The notes under the pieces: model-generated
Told to the model about the DNA's origin: nothing
What the model saw: the letters and a program-made list of their open reading frames with translations, nothing else
The model's database searches: none
Origin: Pseudoalteromonas sp. R3
Lineage (GTDB): Bacteria; Pseudomonadota; Gammaproteobacteria; Enterobacterales; Alteromonadaceae
Direction of reading: 5' to 3'
DNA length: 64,000 nt
Assembly: GCF_004014715.1 (NCBI RefSeq)
Contig: NZ_CP034834.1
Span: 806,001 to 870,000, forward strand
In this document: positions 8,854-16,770 of the stretch, in pieces
Numbering within the stretch: the first letter of the stretch is position 1
Layout: each line of letters opens with the position of its first letter
Made by a program: the position numbers and the translations under genes

Positions 8854-10696
8854 GGTTGATCCCCCTGTAAGCAAATTCCGTGACCTCATCGAGCGTGTCC
8901 GGGTTCGCATTCGGTTGTTCATTTTGAACCGTGCTTGGGTTACATCCGTTAGTACAATCCACGGGGAGGTAGTTGTGGTGAGTTTTTAGCCATTCCTCAT
9001 ATTGTGCCTCGTCTTTGGTTAACCACTGCGGTGTGGGCAGGCCAAAAAACTGCGCCAATGTCGATTCTGCTGTATTAAGCGCGCCTTCAACCCAGCCCTG
9101 CTCATAGGAGTAAGCTTCACCGACAATATAAATATTTTCTTCTTCAACAGGGTGGCGCATTCTGCACATGATCTCGTCAAGACGATAATTGGCTTTCCAT
9201 TCGTGCCAGCCACCGCCGTACGGATCGTCGCCCCATTCCTGGTAAATCGCGGAGTAAGGCATAGGTAAGGCTTTTTGATTATGTAAAGCCTGAATTTGAC
9301 GATGCGCCGCTTCAACCATACTGGTGGTGATTTGATACTGATTTTTAGGCACAATTTCGTTACTGCCAAAACCTTCACAGCCGTAAGCTGGTACAAAACC
9401 CGGGTAATGCTCGCCTTTTTCCAGCCCTTTCCAGTAGGGGATGGTGCCAATATCGTTGTATGAAGCCATTAACAAAGAGTTGGTATTTGGCTCGCCATAG
9501 GTTTTTAGTGTTTTACATACTTGCTCGCCTTGCTCATTCACCTCAAACTCAACGCATTCTTGTTGGTCACATTCGGTGCCCATATAGTAAGTCTGGCGAA
9601 TGGGTAAATCGGTCACTGAGCGGCCTGCCACCAATCCCAGGCTGCGCCACCAGGGTTGCTCGTATGCCATAAACATCTTGATCGCTTTTTGGATCAAGAC
9701 CGACGGGATATTTTCTTTTAACCAAGGATGCTCAAAAAACTCTGACTCAATCAGTTCAAGGGAGCGTCTTGGCATCGCAAGAATGATCTGTTTTGCTTTT
9801 ACGCGTTGAGTGGGTTCATCTGCGTCGACCACCTGGCCACTGTCGGTTTCCATCATGGGTTGAAAAATGAGCTCGTAGCGATGTTCACAACCCTTATGAA
9901 TTTCTATCTTAACCAAACGCTTAAGCATATTAACGCAACCGTTGGCTGCTTGAAACTCTTCGCACAGCTTCAGAGGTAACGCCTGAAAGCCGTCTTTCAA
10001 GGTTTTAAACACAGTATCGTCACTGTACTCTGTTGCAGGCAGCTGTGTGACCGCGCTTGCATTGGCTACGTTGGCATCGTATCCGCCCGCTTCTTTCATA
10101 AACAGGTATGCTTCGTTGCTTAGCACATGTTCAAGCAGGTTCCAAAAGCCGAATTTCCATATCTCTTTACCAAACACTTTTACTTTCATCTGCTCAGATA
10201 AAGACATATCAGCAAAGCCTGGGCAAATTAAGTTCATGACTTTAACTTGCAGGTCTTCCGGGCCATAGCCGCGCTCAGTTTCTTCTAAATTGTAGGGAAT
10301 TTTGTCTGGACACTCGGCAAAATCACGGTATCTGAAGTACTGGCCACGCAGATAAAATAAATTGTTTTCGCTGCCAGCCTCAACAGAGCTTGCCTTGTCA
10401 GAAGGGTATAAGGGTAATTTAGAGCCCATGGGAAAGTCTTTGGTTTTTAGCCCAAGCTCATCCACCAAAGTGCTCACCATAATGTGCTCATCCGGGATAA
10501 ATCGCATCCCGCCAAGCTCCGCAACAACGTTAGGTAAACCCGGTAAGGTGCGACTGTATAGTCGGCCACCTATCCGGTCGCTATACTCAAACAGTTCTAT
10601 TTTCTTTGTGTTTCCATACGTTTGTTGCAAACGCCAAGCACTATATACGCCCGACACACCACCACCCACAATGGCAATATCTATTTCACTGTTCAT
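8840..10696 (-). CDS. Flavin amine oxidase / L-amino-acid oxidase
   Basis: 618 aa. The N-terminal dinucleotide-binding motif is IAIVGGGVSGVYSAWRL (glycines 11-16), followed by FEYSDRIGGRLYSR (the RxGGR motif) and ELGGMRFIPD. The C-terminal FAD motif is YIVGEAYSYEQGWVEGALNT. This pattern is that of the amine-oxidase superfamily that includes L-amino-acid oxidases, which turn an amino acid into the 2-oxo acid, ammonia and H2O2. There is no signal or Tat peptide, so it is probably cytoplasmic. AAGGAG eight bases before the ATG supports the start. First gene of the operon; a 2-oxo acid decarboxylase directly downstream fits an amino acid substrate. It could instead act on an amine. It is longer than RebO/VioA-type oxidases and I do not assign it to them. 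Confidence 0.88.
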   Translation of the reverse strand: MNSEIDIAIVGGGVSGVYSAWRLQQTYGNTKKIELFEYSDRIGGRLYSRTLPGLPNVVAELGGMRFIPDEHIMVSTLVDELGLKTKDFPMGSKLPLYPSDKASSVEAGSENNLFYLRGQYFRYRDFAECPDKIPYNLEETERGYGPEDLQVKVMNLICPGFADMSLSEQMKVKVFGKEIWKFGFWNLLEHVLSNEAYLFMKEAGGYDANVANASAVTQLPATEYSDDTVFKTLKDGFQALPLKLCEEFQAANGCVNMLKRLVKIEIHKGCEHRYELIFQPMMETDSGQVVDADEPTQRVKAKQIILAMPRRSLELIESEFFEHPWLKENIPSVLIQKAIKMFMAYEQPWWRSLGLVAGRSVTDLPIRQTYYMGTECDQQECVEFEVNEQGEQVCKTLKTYGEPNTNSLLMASYNDIGTIPYWKGLEKGEHYPGFVPAYGCEGFGSNEIVPKNQYQITTSMVEAAHRQIQALHNQKALPMPYSAIYQEWGDDPYGGGWHEWKANYRLDEIMCRMRHPVEEENIYIVGEAYSYEQGWVEGALNTAESTLAQFFGLPTPQWLTKDEAQYEEWLKTHHNYLPVDCTNGCNPSTVQNEQPNANPDTLDEVTEFAYRGINHEYQ

Positions 10697-10868
10697 TTTA
10701 TATGCTCCTTTAAGCTTTGCTTTAAGAGCATATTTCAGGGCCAGAGTTTTATCTATTACACAAAGTTACAAGGGGTTATGGCGCATTAAGTGGCTAAAAA
10801 ACATCAAGATCAAAGCGAGCGCGATTAGGATTGAAAAATGCCTAAGGTTGATTAAACGTGGGGTCATA

Positions 10869-11246
10869 TCACGACCCTTGACTCTGCTGGTGGTAGTGAC
10901 ACCGCTTACGCTCCCAAGCCCAGCAAAATACTAAAGCTGCTAAACCACAGGCATAGGTGATATACAAGGGCACTAAAGTATTGGCATCCTCTGCATACAT
11001 AAATGCATTAGACATCACCCAGGCGGCGACAGCACCAATTCCCAGCCATGCGGCTGCATAATACAGCCTATGGCCAGGTGCGCTCATATAACCTGAAAGC
11101 ACCACACATGCCGCTGCAACGCCGCCTATCACGGGTTTTTTCCACCAACCTGCATACTCTGCCATTATGCCCGCAAGGGTTGCGGAAGCGATAAAGGTGA
11201 CGATGACAATCAAAATGGAAAGTAATAATTTGAGTGCCTTTTGCAT
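10869..11246 (-). CDS. Small multi-pass membrane protein
   Basis: 125 aa with four likely membrane helices (residues about 5-28, 38-54, 62-82 and 92-111) and a basic, Cys/His-containing tail (WERKRCHYHQQ). A weak AGGG precedes the ATG. It lies upstream of the amine oxidase operon on the same strand, 172 bp away, so it may be co-transcribed with it or independent. No family recognised. Confidence 0.6.
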   Translation of the reverse strand: MQKALKLLLSILIVIVTFIASATLAGIMAEYAGWWKKPVIGGVAAACVVLSGYMSAPGHRLYYAAAWLGIGAVAAWVMSNAFMYAEDANTLVPLYITYACGLAALVFCWAWERKRCHYHQQSQGS

Positions 11247-11497
11247 AACTTGCCCTATTCAAGAATCAAACACTATTCAGCATAGTCTATAATTTTCATA
11301 GACCTATAGTTTAGTTGCGGTGAGGTGATACGCGGACGCGCTCTTGACTCTGGTTATTGTCACGGAGCTAGGATATAAAATAGAAACAAAGCTTGTTTTA
11401 TTGTCACAGAGTTTGTATCTAATCCTGATAGCAAAGAGTAGCCTTTGCCTTTAGAGATGCAACTTGGACTACCCAGATTTTATATGGAGTAACTTAC

Positions 11498-12070
11498 ATG
11501 CCAGGTGTTCATCAACAGAAAGCAAAACAGCCTCTTAATCTTTTGCTTTACAAATTGAATCTAAACAAACGAGGTATGTGGCAAATCTTAGCCGTAATCC
11601 TTCTGGCTTTGATACATGGTACAGCCAATGCTTGCAAACCTGCTCCCGGCTACACAAAATTCTCACCTGGTATTCAGGACAAAAATCAAAGCCACTCTTT
11701 GGTGATACCCAAAGCTAACTTGGCGTTAATCAAACGTGGCTATGATGATGGAAATGGTGGTTCATGTTCAGGAAATGGCGTCATAAAAATACAATTTGAC
11801 AACGAAAACCCAGTTGAAACTACCGGATATAGGTTAAAAGTTTTGTCGGGGAGCGTTTTTGGCAATTACATAATTCCAGACTTTCCAGTTATGCCCAGAC
11901 GCGATAACTTTGAGGAAAACGCACTGTATTTTACATGGTATGACGGTGGCACAAAAATTAGGGAAAAAATAGACTTAGTACTACAAATAATCGCGGTTTC
12001 ACCAGCGGGAGAAGAGAGTGAGCCCTATTTACTGTCAATCCAGCACTCTGGCGGTAAGCTTAACGAATGA
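11498..12070 (+). CDS. Exported hypothetical protein
   Basis: 190 aa from the ATG at 11498, which has GGAG at a good distance. A signal-peptide-like stretch begins at an internal Met (position 11576, MWQILAVILLALIHG, with a possible cleavage after TANA before Cys), so translation may really start there. The mature part has four Cys and a fibronectin-like C-terminal pattern (GYRLKVLSG ... DLVLQIIAVSPAGEESEPYLL). Likely periplasmic or secreted. No function can be named. Confidence 0.6.
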   Translation: MPGVHQQKAKQPLNLLLYKLNLNKRGMWQILAVILLALIHGTANACKPAPGYTKFSPGIQDKNQSHSLVIPKANLALIKRGYDDGNGGSCSGNGVIKIQFDNENPVETTGYRLKVLSGSVFGNYIIPDFPVMPRRDNFEENALYFTWYDGGTKIREKIDLVLQIIAVSPAGEESEPYLLSIQHSGGKLNE

Positions 12071-12103
12071 AGGGGATTATATCTCAAACCCCACAAAACC
12101 CAG

Positions 12104-12170
12104 GCGCCCAGCGTTATCTGTCTCTTTTTTAGGTTGGCTGACAAGTTTTTGAAAGGGTGTCTGCATCGTT
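12104..12170. repeat. Short repeat, compressed copy of the ends around the 14-15 kb transposase
   Basis: The left half (12104-12131, containing GTTATCTGTCT then a T-run and AG) nearly matches 14361-14389; the right half (12140-12165, GACAAGTTTTTGAA then GGGTGTCTGC) nearly matches 15598-15623. The two halves are side by side here but about 1.2 kb apart around the transposase. This fits a small non-autonomous derivative or shared insertion ends. Confidence 0.5.
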
Positions 12171-12218
12171 CGATTGACGTCATAGTCTCTTGTTATGAAC
12201 GTACTTAACAAGTTGTAA

Positions 12219-12644
12219 TCAATTGTTTTTAAAGCTTAACTTTCCCTTAAGGAAGACTCCAGTGACAATTAAAACAGCCCCAAGAAACTGTACTCCAAAT
12301 TGTTCAAAGCCGAAACCATAAACCTCAATGAACAAACCAAACAACATTTGTCCAGCGACAACCAATACGATTGAATTTGTTGAACCAAGTCTAACCATAA
12401 CAAAACTATTCACTGCTACGTAAAGCGCACCAATAACTCCCCCAGCATATAAAGTTAGATCTTGAGGTAATGTACTTACAGGCTCAGATATAAATATAAA
12501 CAATAAGGACAGTGAAACAAATCCCACAATATGATTCACGAATGAAGCATGAAATACACCATTATGCACACTAAGCTGACCATTCAAAATTCGACTTAAA
12601 GTGATACAAAACCCGTTAAGAAGACCCAATATTATAAACTCCAT
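12219..12644 (-). CDS. DMT-family transporter, YdcZ (DUF606) type, second subunit
   Basis: 141 aa, about five hydrophobic helices with conserved polar residues in the first helix (FCITLSRILNGQLSVHNG) and the typical last helix FGVQFLGAVLIVTGVFLKG. This is the half-size YdcZ/DUF606 branch of the drug/metabolite transporter superfamily, whose members often work as pairs. Its ATG overlaps the stop of the preceding gene by one base (TAATG), so the two are translationally coupled and probably form a heterodimer. Substrate unknown. Confidence 0.8.
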   Translation of the reverse strand: MEFIILGLLNGFCITLSRILNGQLSVHNGVFHASFVNHIVGFVSLSLLFIFISEPVSTLPQDLTLYAGGVIGALYVAVNSFVMVRLGSTNSIVLVVAGQMLFGLFIEVYGFGFEQFGVQFLGAVLIVTGVFLKGKLSFKNN

Positions 12645-13102
12645 TACATCTCAACCCTACCGTAAATTATTAACATTGCTCCTGTTGCGACTAATAATGT
12701 GGGCAATAGATTGGCTACCGTGGCCTTAGTTTTTGGCTGGTTTAGCAAACCAAAATGTTCAATAATTAATGAAAAAAGAAATTGCCCAATGAGTGCTAAC
12801 GCTAAAGTTCCTGTCAACCCTATATAACTCTGTACTGTCATTGATGAAAAAACTACTGTTAGGGCTCCTGGAACACCTCCAAACCAATACTGTTTTTTAA
12901 TTTCAGGCCGGTTTGCACGATCGTCATTTTCTTTGAATACACAATATAGAAGCAACGCTGTAATGCCACCAACTCCATGAGCAATCCAAGATGCTTGGAA
13001 AGCAGACGTAGTATCCGCTAATTCGGCATTAACACTAATCATTAACGCAAGCAGTAGACCACTAAAAATAGCTACAAGAGCTAAACCACTTTGTCTTAAC
13101 AT
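12644..13102 (-). CDS. DMT-family transporter, YdcZ (DUF606) type, first subunit
   Basis: 152 aa from the ATG at 13102, preceded by AGGAG six bases upstream; a longer frame to 13153 lacks such a site. Four to five membrane helices; LALMISVNAELADTTSAFQASWIAHGVGG is split by the first conserved loop of the YdcZ family. It is about half the length of classic EamA transporters, so it should pair with the downstream gene. Divergent from a LysR regulator, which probably controls it. Confidence 0.8.
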   Translation of the reverse strand: MLRQSGLALVAIFSGLLLALMISVNAELADTTSAFQASWIAHGVGGITALLLYCVFKENDDRANRPEIKKQYWFGGVPGALTVVFSSMTVQSYIGLTGTLALALIGQFLFSLIIEHFGLLNQPKTKATVANLLPTLLVATGAMLIIYGRVEM

Positions 13103-13194
13103 AAATTCTCCTCTTCTAATGAGAGTATTATAATTGATAACAAATCGAGGCATAATGGACTATTCATCACAACTAAGTTGAGTAAAACTCACCA

Positions 13195-14115
13195 ATGAAA
13201 GATGTTTTTTCCGCAATCCCAATATTTGTAGCAGTTGTAGAGTCGGGCTCATTCTCGTTGGCATCCGAGCGCCTTGGAATGACAAAGTCAGCCGTGAGCA
13301 AACGTATATCTAGTTTAGAAGATAGCCTTGGTACAAGGTTGTTCCATCGAAGTACTCGCAAGTTGACATTAACGGAGTCAGGCGAGGAGTTTTCAGATTA
13401 CGCTCGTAATTCTGTATATATAGCTCAGCAAGGAATTACCGCAGCGACACTAAATCAAGGCAGTCCTAAAGGTACATTAAAGATTAATGCCCCGATGACA
13501 TTTTCCAGGTTACACCTAGCCCCTCACCTAAAAGAATTCCTAGACCTGTACCCGGATATAAAAATTATTTTAAGTATGGATGATAAAGTTGTTGATATGA
13601 TCGAAGGTGCTTACGATGTTGGGATTCGGATCGGAGAGTTAAAAGATTCAAGCCTAATTGCCAGACAGCTCGCTAAGTGCAAAAGTGTTGTATGTGCTGC
13701 CCCTGAATATTTGCAACGAGCTGGTACTCCCAATACTCCGCACGACTTGAAAGACCACAACTGCATCTATTACAGCTTGTTCCAAGCTGGTGTTGAGTGG
13801 ACTTTTTTAAAAGCAGGTAAAAAACTCAAGGTTGAACCTACTGGAAATTTCATAGTAAATAACAGTGATGTTATATGTGAGATGCTTTTACAAGGACTAG
13901 GGATCTGTCAAATGCCAACATTTATTGTGCAGAGATACCTCAATACAGGCCAGCTAGTTCAAGTATTGGCTAACTATGATTTGCCAGACCACAGCATTTT
14001 TGCTGTGTATCCAGAAAGACGGCACATGCCAGAGAAAGTTAAAGTTTTCATCGATTTTATTGAGAAGAAACTACACTCCGTTTATTGGGAAGTTGAAAGT
14101 GAAAAAAGCGCATAA
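13195..14115 (+). CDS. LysR-family transcriptional regulator
   Basis: 306 aa. The N-terminal winged helix-turn-helix is clear (FVAVVESGSFSLASERLGMT then KSAVSKRISSLEDSLGTRLF, residues about 8-50), followed by the linker RSTRKLTLTESGEEF and a substrate-binding domain with INAPMTFSRLHLAPHL and the typical NNSDVICEMLLQGLGICQMP. It is the LTTR class that regulates an adjacent divergent gene; here that is the YdcZ pair, 92 bp away. Effector unknown. Confidence 0.9.
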   Translation: MKDVFSAIPIFVAVVESGSFSLASERLGMTKSAVSKRISSLEDSLGTRLFHRSTRKLTLTESGEEFSDYARNSVYIAQQGITAATLNQGSPKGTLKINAPMTFSRLHLAPHLKEFLDLYPDIKIILSMDDKVVDMIEGAYDVGIRIGELKDSSLIARQLAKCKSVVCAAPEYLQRAGTPNTPHDLKDHNCIYYSLFQAGVEWTFLKAGKKLKVEPTGNFIVNNSDVICEMLLQGLGICQMPTFIVQRYLNTGQLVQVLANYDLPDHSIFAVYPERRHMPEKVKVFIDFIEKKLHSVYWEVESEKSA

Positions 14116-14157
14116 CGCCACAAACTGAGGAACCCTCAGATAATAATTTTTAAAATC

Positions 14158-14222
14158 AATGTAATGGACACCCAACAATGTAATGGACACCCAACAATGT
14201 AACAATGTAATGGACACCCAAG
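14158..14222. repeat. Three copies of a 19-bp repeat
   Basis: AATGTAATGGACACCCAAC occurs at 14158-14176 and 14177-14195 exactly, then after AATGTAAC again at 14204-14222 with the last base changed. The core GGACACCCA resembles the AGACACCCA of the next repeat and the inverted TGGGTGTCT at 15613. Confidence 0.85.
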
Positions 14223-14297
14223 GTATTGTTTGATCAAATTTATTTGGCAGGTTCAACTTGGAAGTGCACCAACTTTTTAAAGCAAAACAATGTAAAG

Positions 14298-14345
14298 CAA
14301 AACAAAGACACCCAGTACAAGACAAAACAAAGACACCCAGTACAA
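14298..14345. repeat. Two copies of a 23-bp repeat
   Basis: A 23-base unit (CAAAACAAAGACACCCAGTA plus CAA) is repeated exactly at 14298-14320 and 14323-14345, separated by GA. It contains AGACACCCA, the inverse of TGGGTGTCT on the far side of the transposase gene. Confidence 0.85.
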
Positions 14346-15631
14346 AGGAACAAAATATAGCCACCCAGAGTTATCTGTCTATTTTTTAGTTTCTTAGCTG
14401 ATGAAAGCAAGTGCTATATAGGCTTAGATTAGGGAGAAATCGCGAGAGGCGGTTTCATGGGTAAGGAACCACAGCAGAAACCGTAGTTTTTGCAAACCAC
14501 GTAGCACGGTTAAGCGTTGATTGAGTGTGACATTCATCATTTAAACTTCGGATAGAGGCTTATGCTAGCCCAATAAGCGCTCACAATTAGTCAGATTGGG
14601 GCGTCGCTTTTTTTGTAGATGCGCACAGTATTCAGTCATTGCCTGCCGTCTGCCGACGGCACCAGGGAATATTTTGGTAAATCGTGTAGTGAGTTTTTGC
14701 CAGTCTTCTGGCTCTATCTGTAACCGAGCGAGAATAGGCTGGGTTTCGCAGATGTGACCTCGCTTGTCTGCACGAACGCATCGGCCGGTGAGTTCTACGA
14801 GTTCAATGTAGTACTTAAGCTCAAAGGGTAATCCTTTGGGCATGTTTTGTCTGGGGTTGCCAGCAAAACGCAGAAGGTTCTTCGGTTGCGTGCCTTCCCG
14901 GGCGTGTTCAATGCGTTTTTTGATGCTGGTATGGTCAGAGGTTTCGGGTGTGTTGGCCATTTTGGCTCTGATTGGATTGAGGTCAACATAGGCCATGCAG
15001 GCGGCCAGAGCGGCTTCATCGAGTAGTGCCTGGGACTTAAATCTGCCCTCCCAGAAGCGGCCTGTACAGCCATCTTCTTTATTGGCTCGGCGGGCAATGT
15101 CTTCGTTCAGTACGCGCATAAACCAGCTAATACTCGCAAGTCTCTCCCTATACTTCTCGATAATATCGTCAAGCATCAAACGCTCAGACGGATTAAGTTC
15201 GTTACCTTCGATGAATTTGTGCGTCAGCCAGTTTCCCTTAAATAGCTTATGCCAGCGGATGACGATGGCTTTGTCATTCAATCGATTGGCTTTTTTATCA
15301 TCCACATATAATACGATATGGGAATGATTGCTCATGACAGCGTAAGCGCAGATATCGATACAGAAAATGGTGCCCAGCAGGAGAAGCTTTTCTTCAACCC
15401 ATTCACGGCGATGCTCATAAGATTGGCCTGTTAATGGGTCCTCACCACACAAAAAGGCACGCCTGACACAGCGCGAGATGCAATGGTAATATTTTGTGTC
15501 AACTAAACTGACCTGGCTTTTCCGTGCCATTGGCATTTGCTTCGTCCTTATCCTTGGAGCCGTAGCATATTAAAAGCATAGATGGCGGAGGCATGGTAGA
15601 CAAGTTTTTGAATGGGTGTCTGCGTTGTTCC
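14332..15631 (-). mobile_element. REP-associated transposase element
   Basis: The interval between AGACACCCA (14332-14340) and its exact inverse TGGGTGTCT (15613-15621) contains one Y1 transposase gene and short conserved flanks, also found joined at 12104-12170. Boundaries are tentative because the same 9-mer occurs several times on the left side. Confidence 0.5.
14565..15536 (-). CDS. REP-associated tyrosine transposase (RAYT, IS200-like Y1 family)
   Basis: 323 aa. The HUH motif is visible in AYAVMSNHSHIVLYV and the catalytic-tyrosine/GRF region in GCTGRFWEGRFKSQALLDE, with MAYVDLNPIRAKMA following, all typical of Y1 transposases of the RAYT type. The start could be the first Met or the third residue (MARKSQ). 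RAYTs act on single-stranded DNA at REP-like palindromes; the short repeats around the gene agree with this. Frame intact, so possibly active. Confidence 0.9.
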   Translation of the reverse strand: MPMARKSQVSLVDTKYYHCISRCVRRAFLCGEDPLTGQSYEHRREWVEEKLLLLGTIFCIDICAYAVMSNHSHIVLYVDDKKANRLNDKAIVIRWHKLFKGNWLTHKFIEGNELNPSERLMLDDIIEKYRERLASISWFMRVLNEDIARRANKEDGCTGRFWEGRFKSQALLDEAALAACMAYVDLNPIRAKMANTPETSDHTSIKKRIEHAREGTQPKNLLRFAGNPRQNMPKGLPFELKYYIELVELTGRCVRADKRGHICETQPILARLQIEPEDWQKLTTRFTKIFPGAVGRRQAMTEYCAHLQKKRRPNLTNCERLLG

Positions 15632-15672
15632 AACGAACGCAGTGAGTAAACTTGAGCAACTTGTTATAGCGC
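15597..15672 (-). other. attC-like site of the barstar cassette (degenerate outer end)
   Basis: On the minus strand GCGCTATAAC (15672-15663) follows the barstar stop directly and is the exact complement of GTTATAGCGC at the 5' start of the same cassette (15962-15953), as expected for R'' of a gene-cassette attC. The far end reads AACTTGTC at 15597-15604 instead of a canonical GTTRRRY and abuts the transposase element, so this end looks altered. Confidence 0.55.
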
Positions 15673-15673
15673 A

Positions 15674-15943
15674 TTAGCTCCAAACCACAATGCAATTTAT
15701 ACTTGGGTACTCAATTTTTAAGTCGGTGAAGCACGTTTGAAGTTGCTGATATGAACTTGGTAGAGCTAACCGAAACTTTTGAGAACCCGTAAATTCTATA
15801 TTTGCTGGCAATTCAATTAAACCTGTAATTGAATCCCAAAACGCATCCCAATTATGACCATAAAAATCAGGGAAAGAGAATGCTGACGACAAAAGAACAT
15901 GTAGCTGTTCTTCCGTTTTAATTGTACTTAAATCTATCTGCAT
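15674..15943 (-). CDS. Barstar-family protein in an integron-type cassette
   Basis: 89 aa, the normal size of barstar. The diagnostic FPDFYGHNWDAFWDSITG lies at residues about 24-41, with the acidic region that binds the RNase active site. Barstar inhibits barnase-type ribonucleases; no barnase gene is visible here. It sits alone in a cassette of about 365 bp with attC-like ends, which is typical of stabilising or orphan immunity genes in integron arrays. It may protect against a toxin from another cell or act as anti-toxin without partner (inference). Confidence 0.85.
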   Translation of the reverse strand: MQIDLSTIKTEEQLHVLLSSAFSFPDFYGHNWDAFWDSITGLIELPANIEFTGSQKFRLALPSSYQQLQTCFTDLKIEYPSINCIVVWS

Positions 15944-15952
15944 AATTCCCTT

Positions 15953-16016
15953 GCGCTATAACGTCTCAAGAACCGGTGCAGCTTGCTGCATCCGTATTAC
16001 TTGACTTGTTAGCTGC
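15953..16016 (-). other. attC recombination site between two gene cassettes
   Basis: On the minus strand the site starts GCAGCTAAC (16016-16008) and ends GTTATAGCGC (15962-15953), with inner arms CAAG / CTTGAG and a short central hairpin (GCAGC/GCTGC), giving an imperfect palindrome of about 60 bp. R'' is the exact complement of GTTAGCTGC at the 5' start of its own cassette (16632-16624), which is the signature of a true cassette. Confidence 0.75.
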
Positions 16017-16610
16017 GGTTTCAATGTTTGCTAGTCGATAGAAGAATGCAACGTATAACAAACTTAATTCGCGTAGAGCTTTGTATATAGGCTCAACGTG
16101 CTCTTCACCTGAACACGTACCGGAAACGTCAACTAGTGCTAGTGCTTCTGTAATCTTGTTATCTAGTTTAACTGCAAGCTCGTAGCAGTTATGATCTTTT
16201 AAGGTTTGGCAAATCGCAATTGCCTCTGCCAAAACTATTTTTCTACTCTCAAATGTTAATGAGTTATAGTCATCCGCGAAGCATTTAGCCAAGTCAGCTT
16301 TAATTTCTTCACTTCTTTTTTTGCTAGAAACTGTTCCACAATAAACATTTAAGATTGCTGTTACTTTTGCAAATAAGGGACTATAAATTTCCTGCAACTT
16401 TAATATTGCGGAACTCTTCGATTTTGAATTTTCCATCGAAAGAATAGATTGTTGTTGAAGTTTGGCAATTTCTAGATCTTTTTCTTTAGTAATCTCAGCG
16501 AGCCGCTTTGATTGAATAAAGGCAAATAACATACCTGCCACTGATACAAAATATGGACCAATAGCCTTTACTAGCTCGATAAGATTTATGGATTGCTCTG
16601 TATTAGACAT
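15966..16610 (-). CDS. Membrane-anchored hypothetical protein in a gene cassette
   Basis: 214 aa with one N-terminal helix (residues about 11-31, ELVKAIGPYFVSVAGMLFAF) followed by a predicted coiled coil (SKRLAEITKEKDLEIAKLQQ) and a helical soluble part. The last 16 residues (AANKSSNTDAASCTGS) are encoded inside the attC site, so the natural gene may once have ended earlier; this is common for cassette ORFs. No family recognised. TGGAG lies seven bases before the ATG. Confidence 0.7.
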   Translation of the reverse strand: MSNTEQSINLIELVKAIGPYFVSVAGMLFAFIQSKRLAEITKEKDLEIAKLQQQSILSMENSKSKSSAILKLQEIYSPLFAKVTAILNVYCGTVSSKKRSEEIKADLAKCFADDYNSLTFESRKIVLAEAIAICQTLKDHNCYELAVKLDNKITEALALVDVSGTCSGEEHVEPIYKALRELSLLYVAFFYRLANIETAANKSSNTDAASCTGS

Positions 16611-16623
16611 GAAAACTCCATGA

Positions 16624-16632
16624 GCAGCTAAC
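16624..16632 (-). other. Cassette 5' boundary (GTTAGCTGC)
   Basis: GTTAGCTGC on the minus strand lies 14 bases before the start of the 214-aa gene and pairs exactly with GCAGCTAAC at the end of the same cassette. To its right I see neither another attC nor an attI that I can recognise. Confidence 0.55.
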
Positions 16633-16770
16633 AGCTTATTAGCGTGAATACCGGTTAGATCCAGTTCCTAAAACCGTACAGATCACAGCTAAATTATTTT
16701 ATTCATAATAAGAACAATAACCTACCACTATTGTACTAGCTACTCAAGCCAAAACGGCTCTGTTAAACCG

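Noticed and set aside
8840..10696. RebO/VioA-type tryptophan oxidase of a bisindole pathway
   Set aside because: The protein is much longer and no chromopyrrolate/violacein partner genes are nearby; only the general oxidase family is supported.
14158..14345. CRISPR-like repeats
   Set aside because: Units are contiguous or nearly so with no spacers of regular length, differ in sequence, and no cas gene is present; they are simple tandem repeats.
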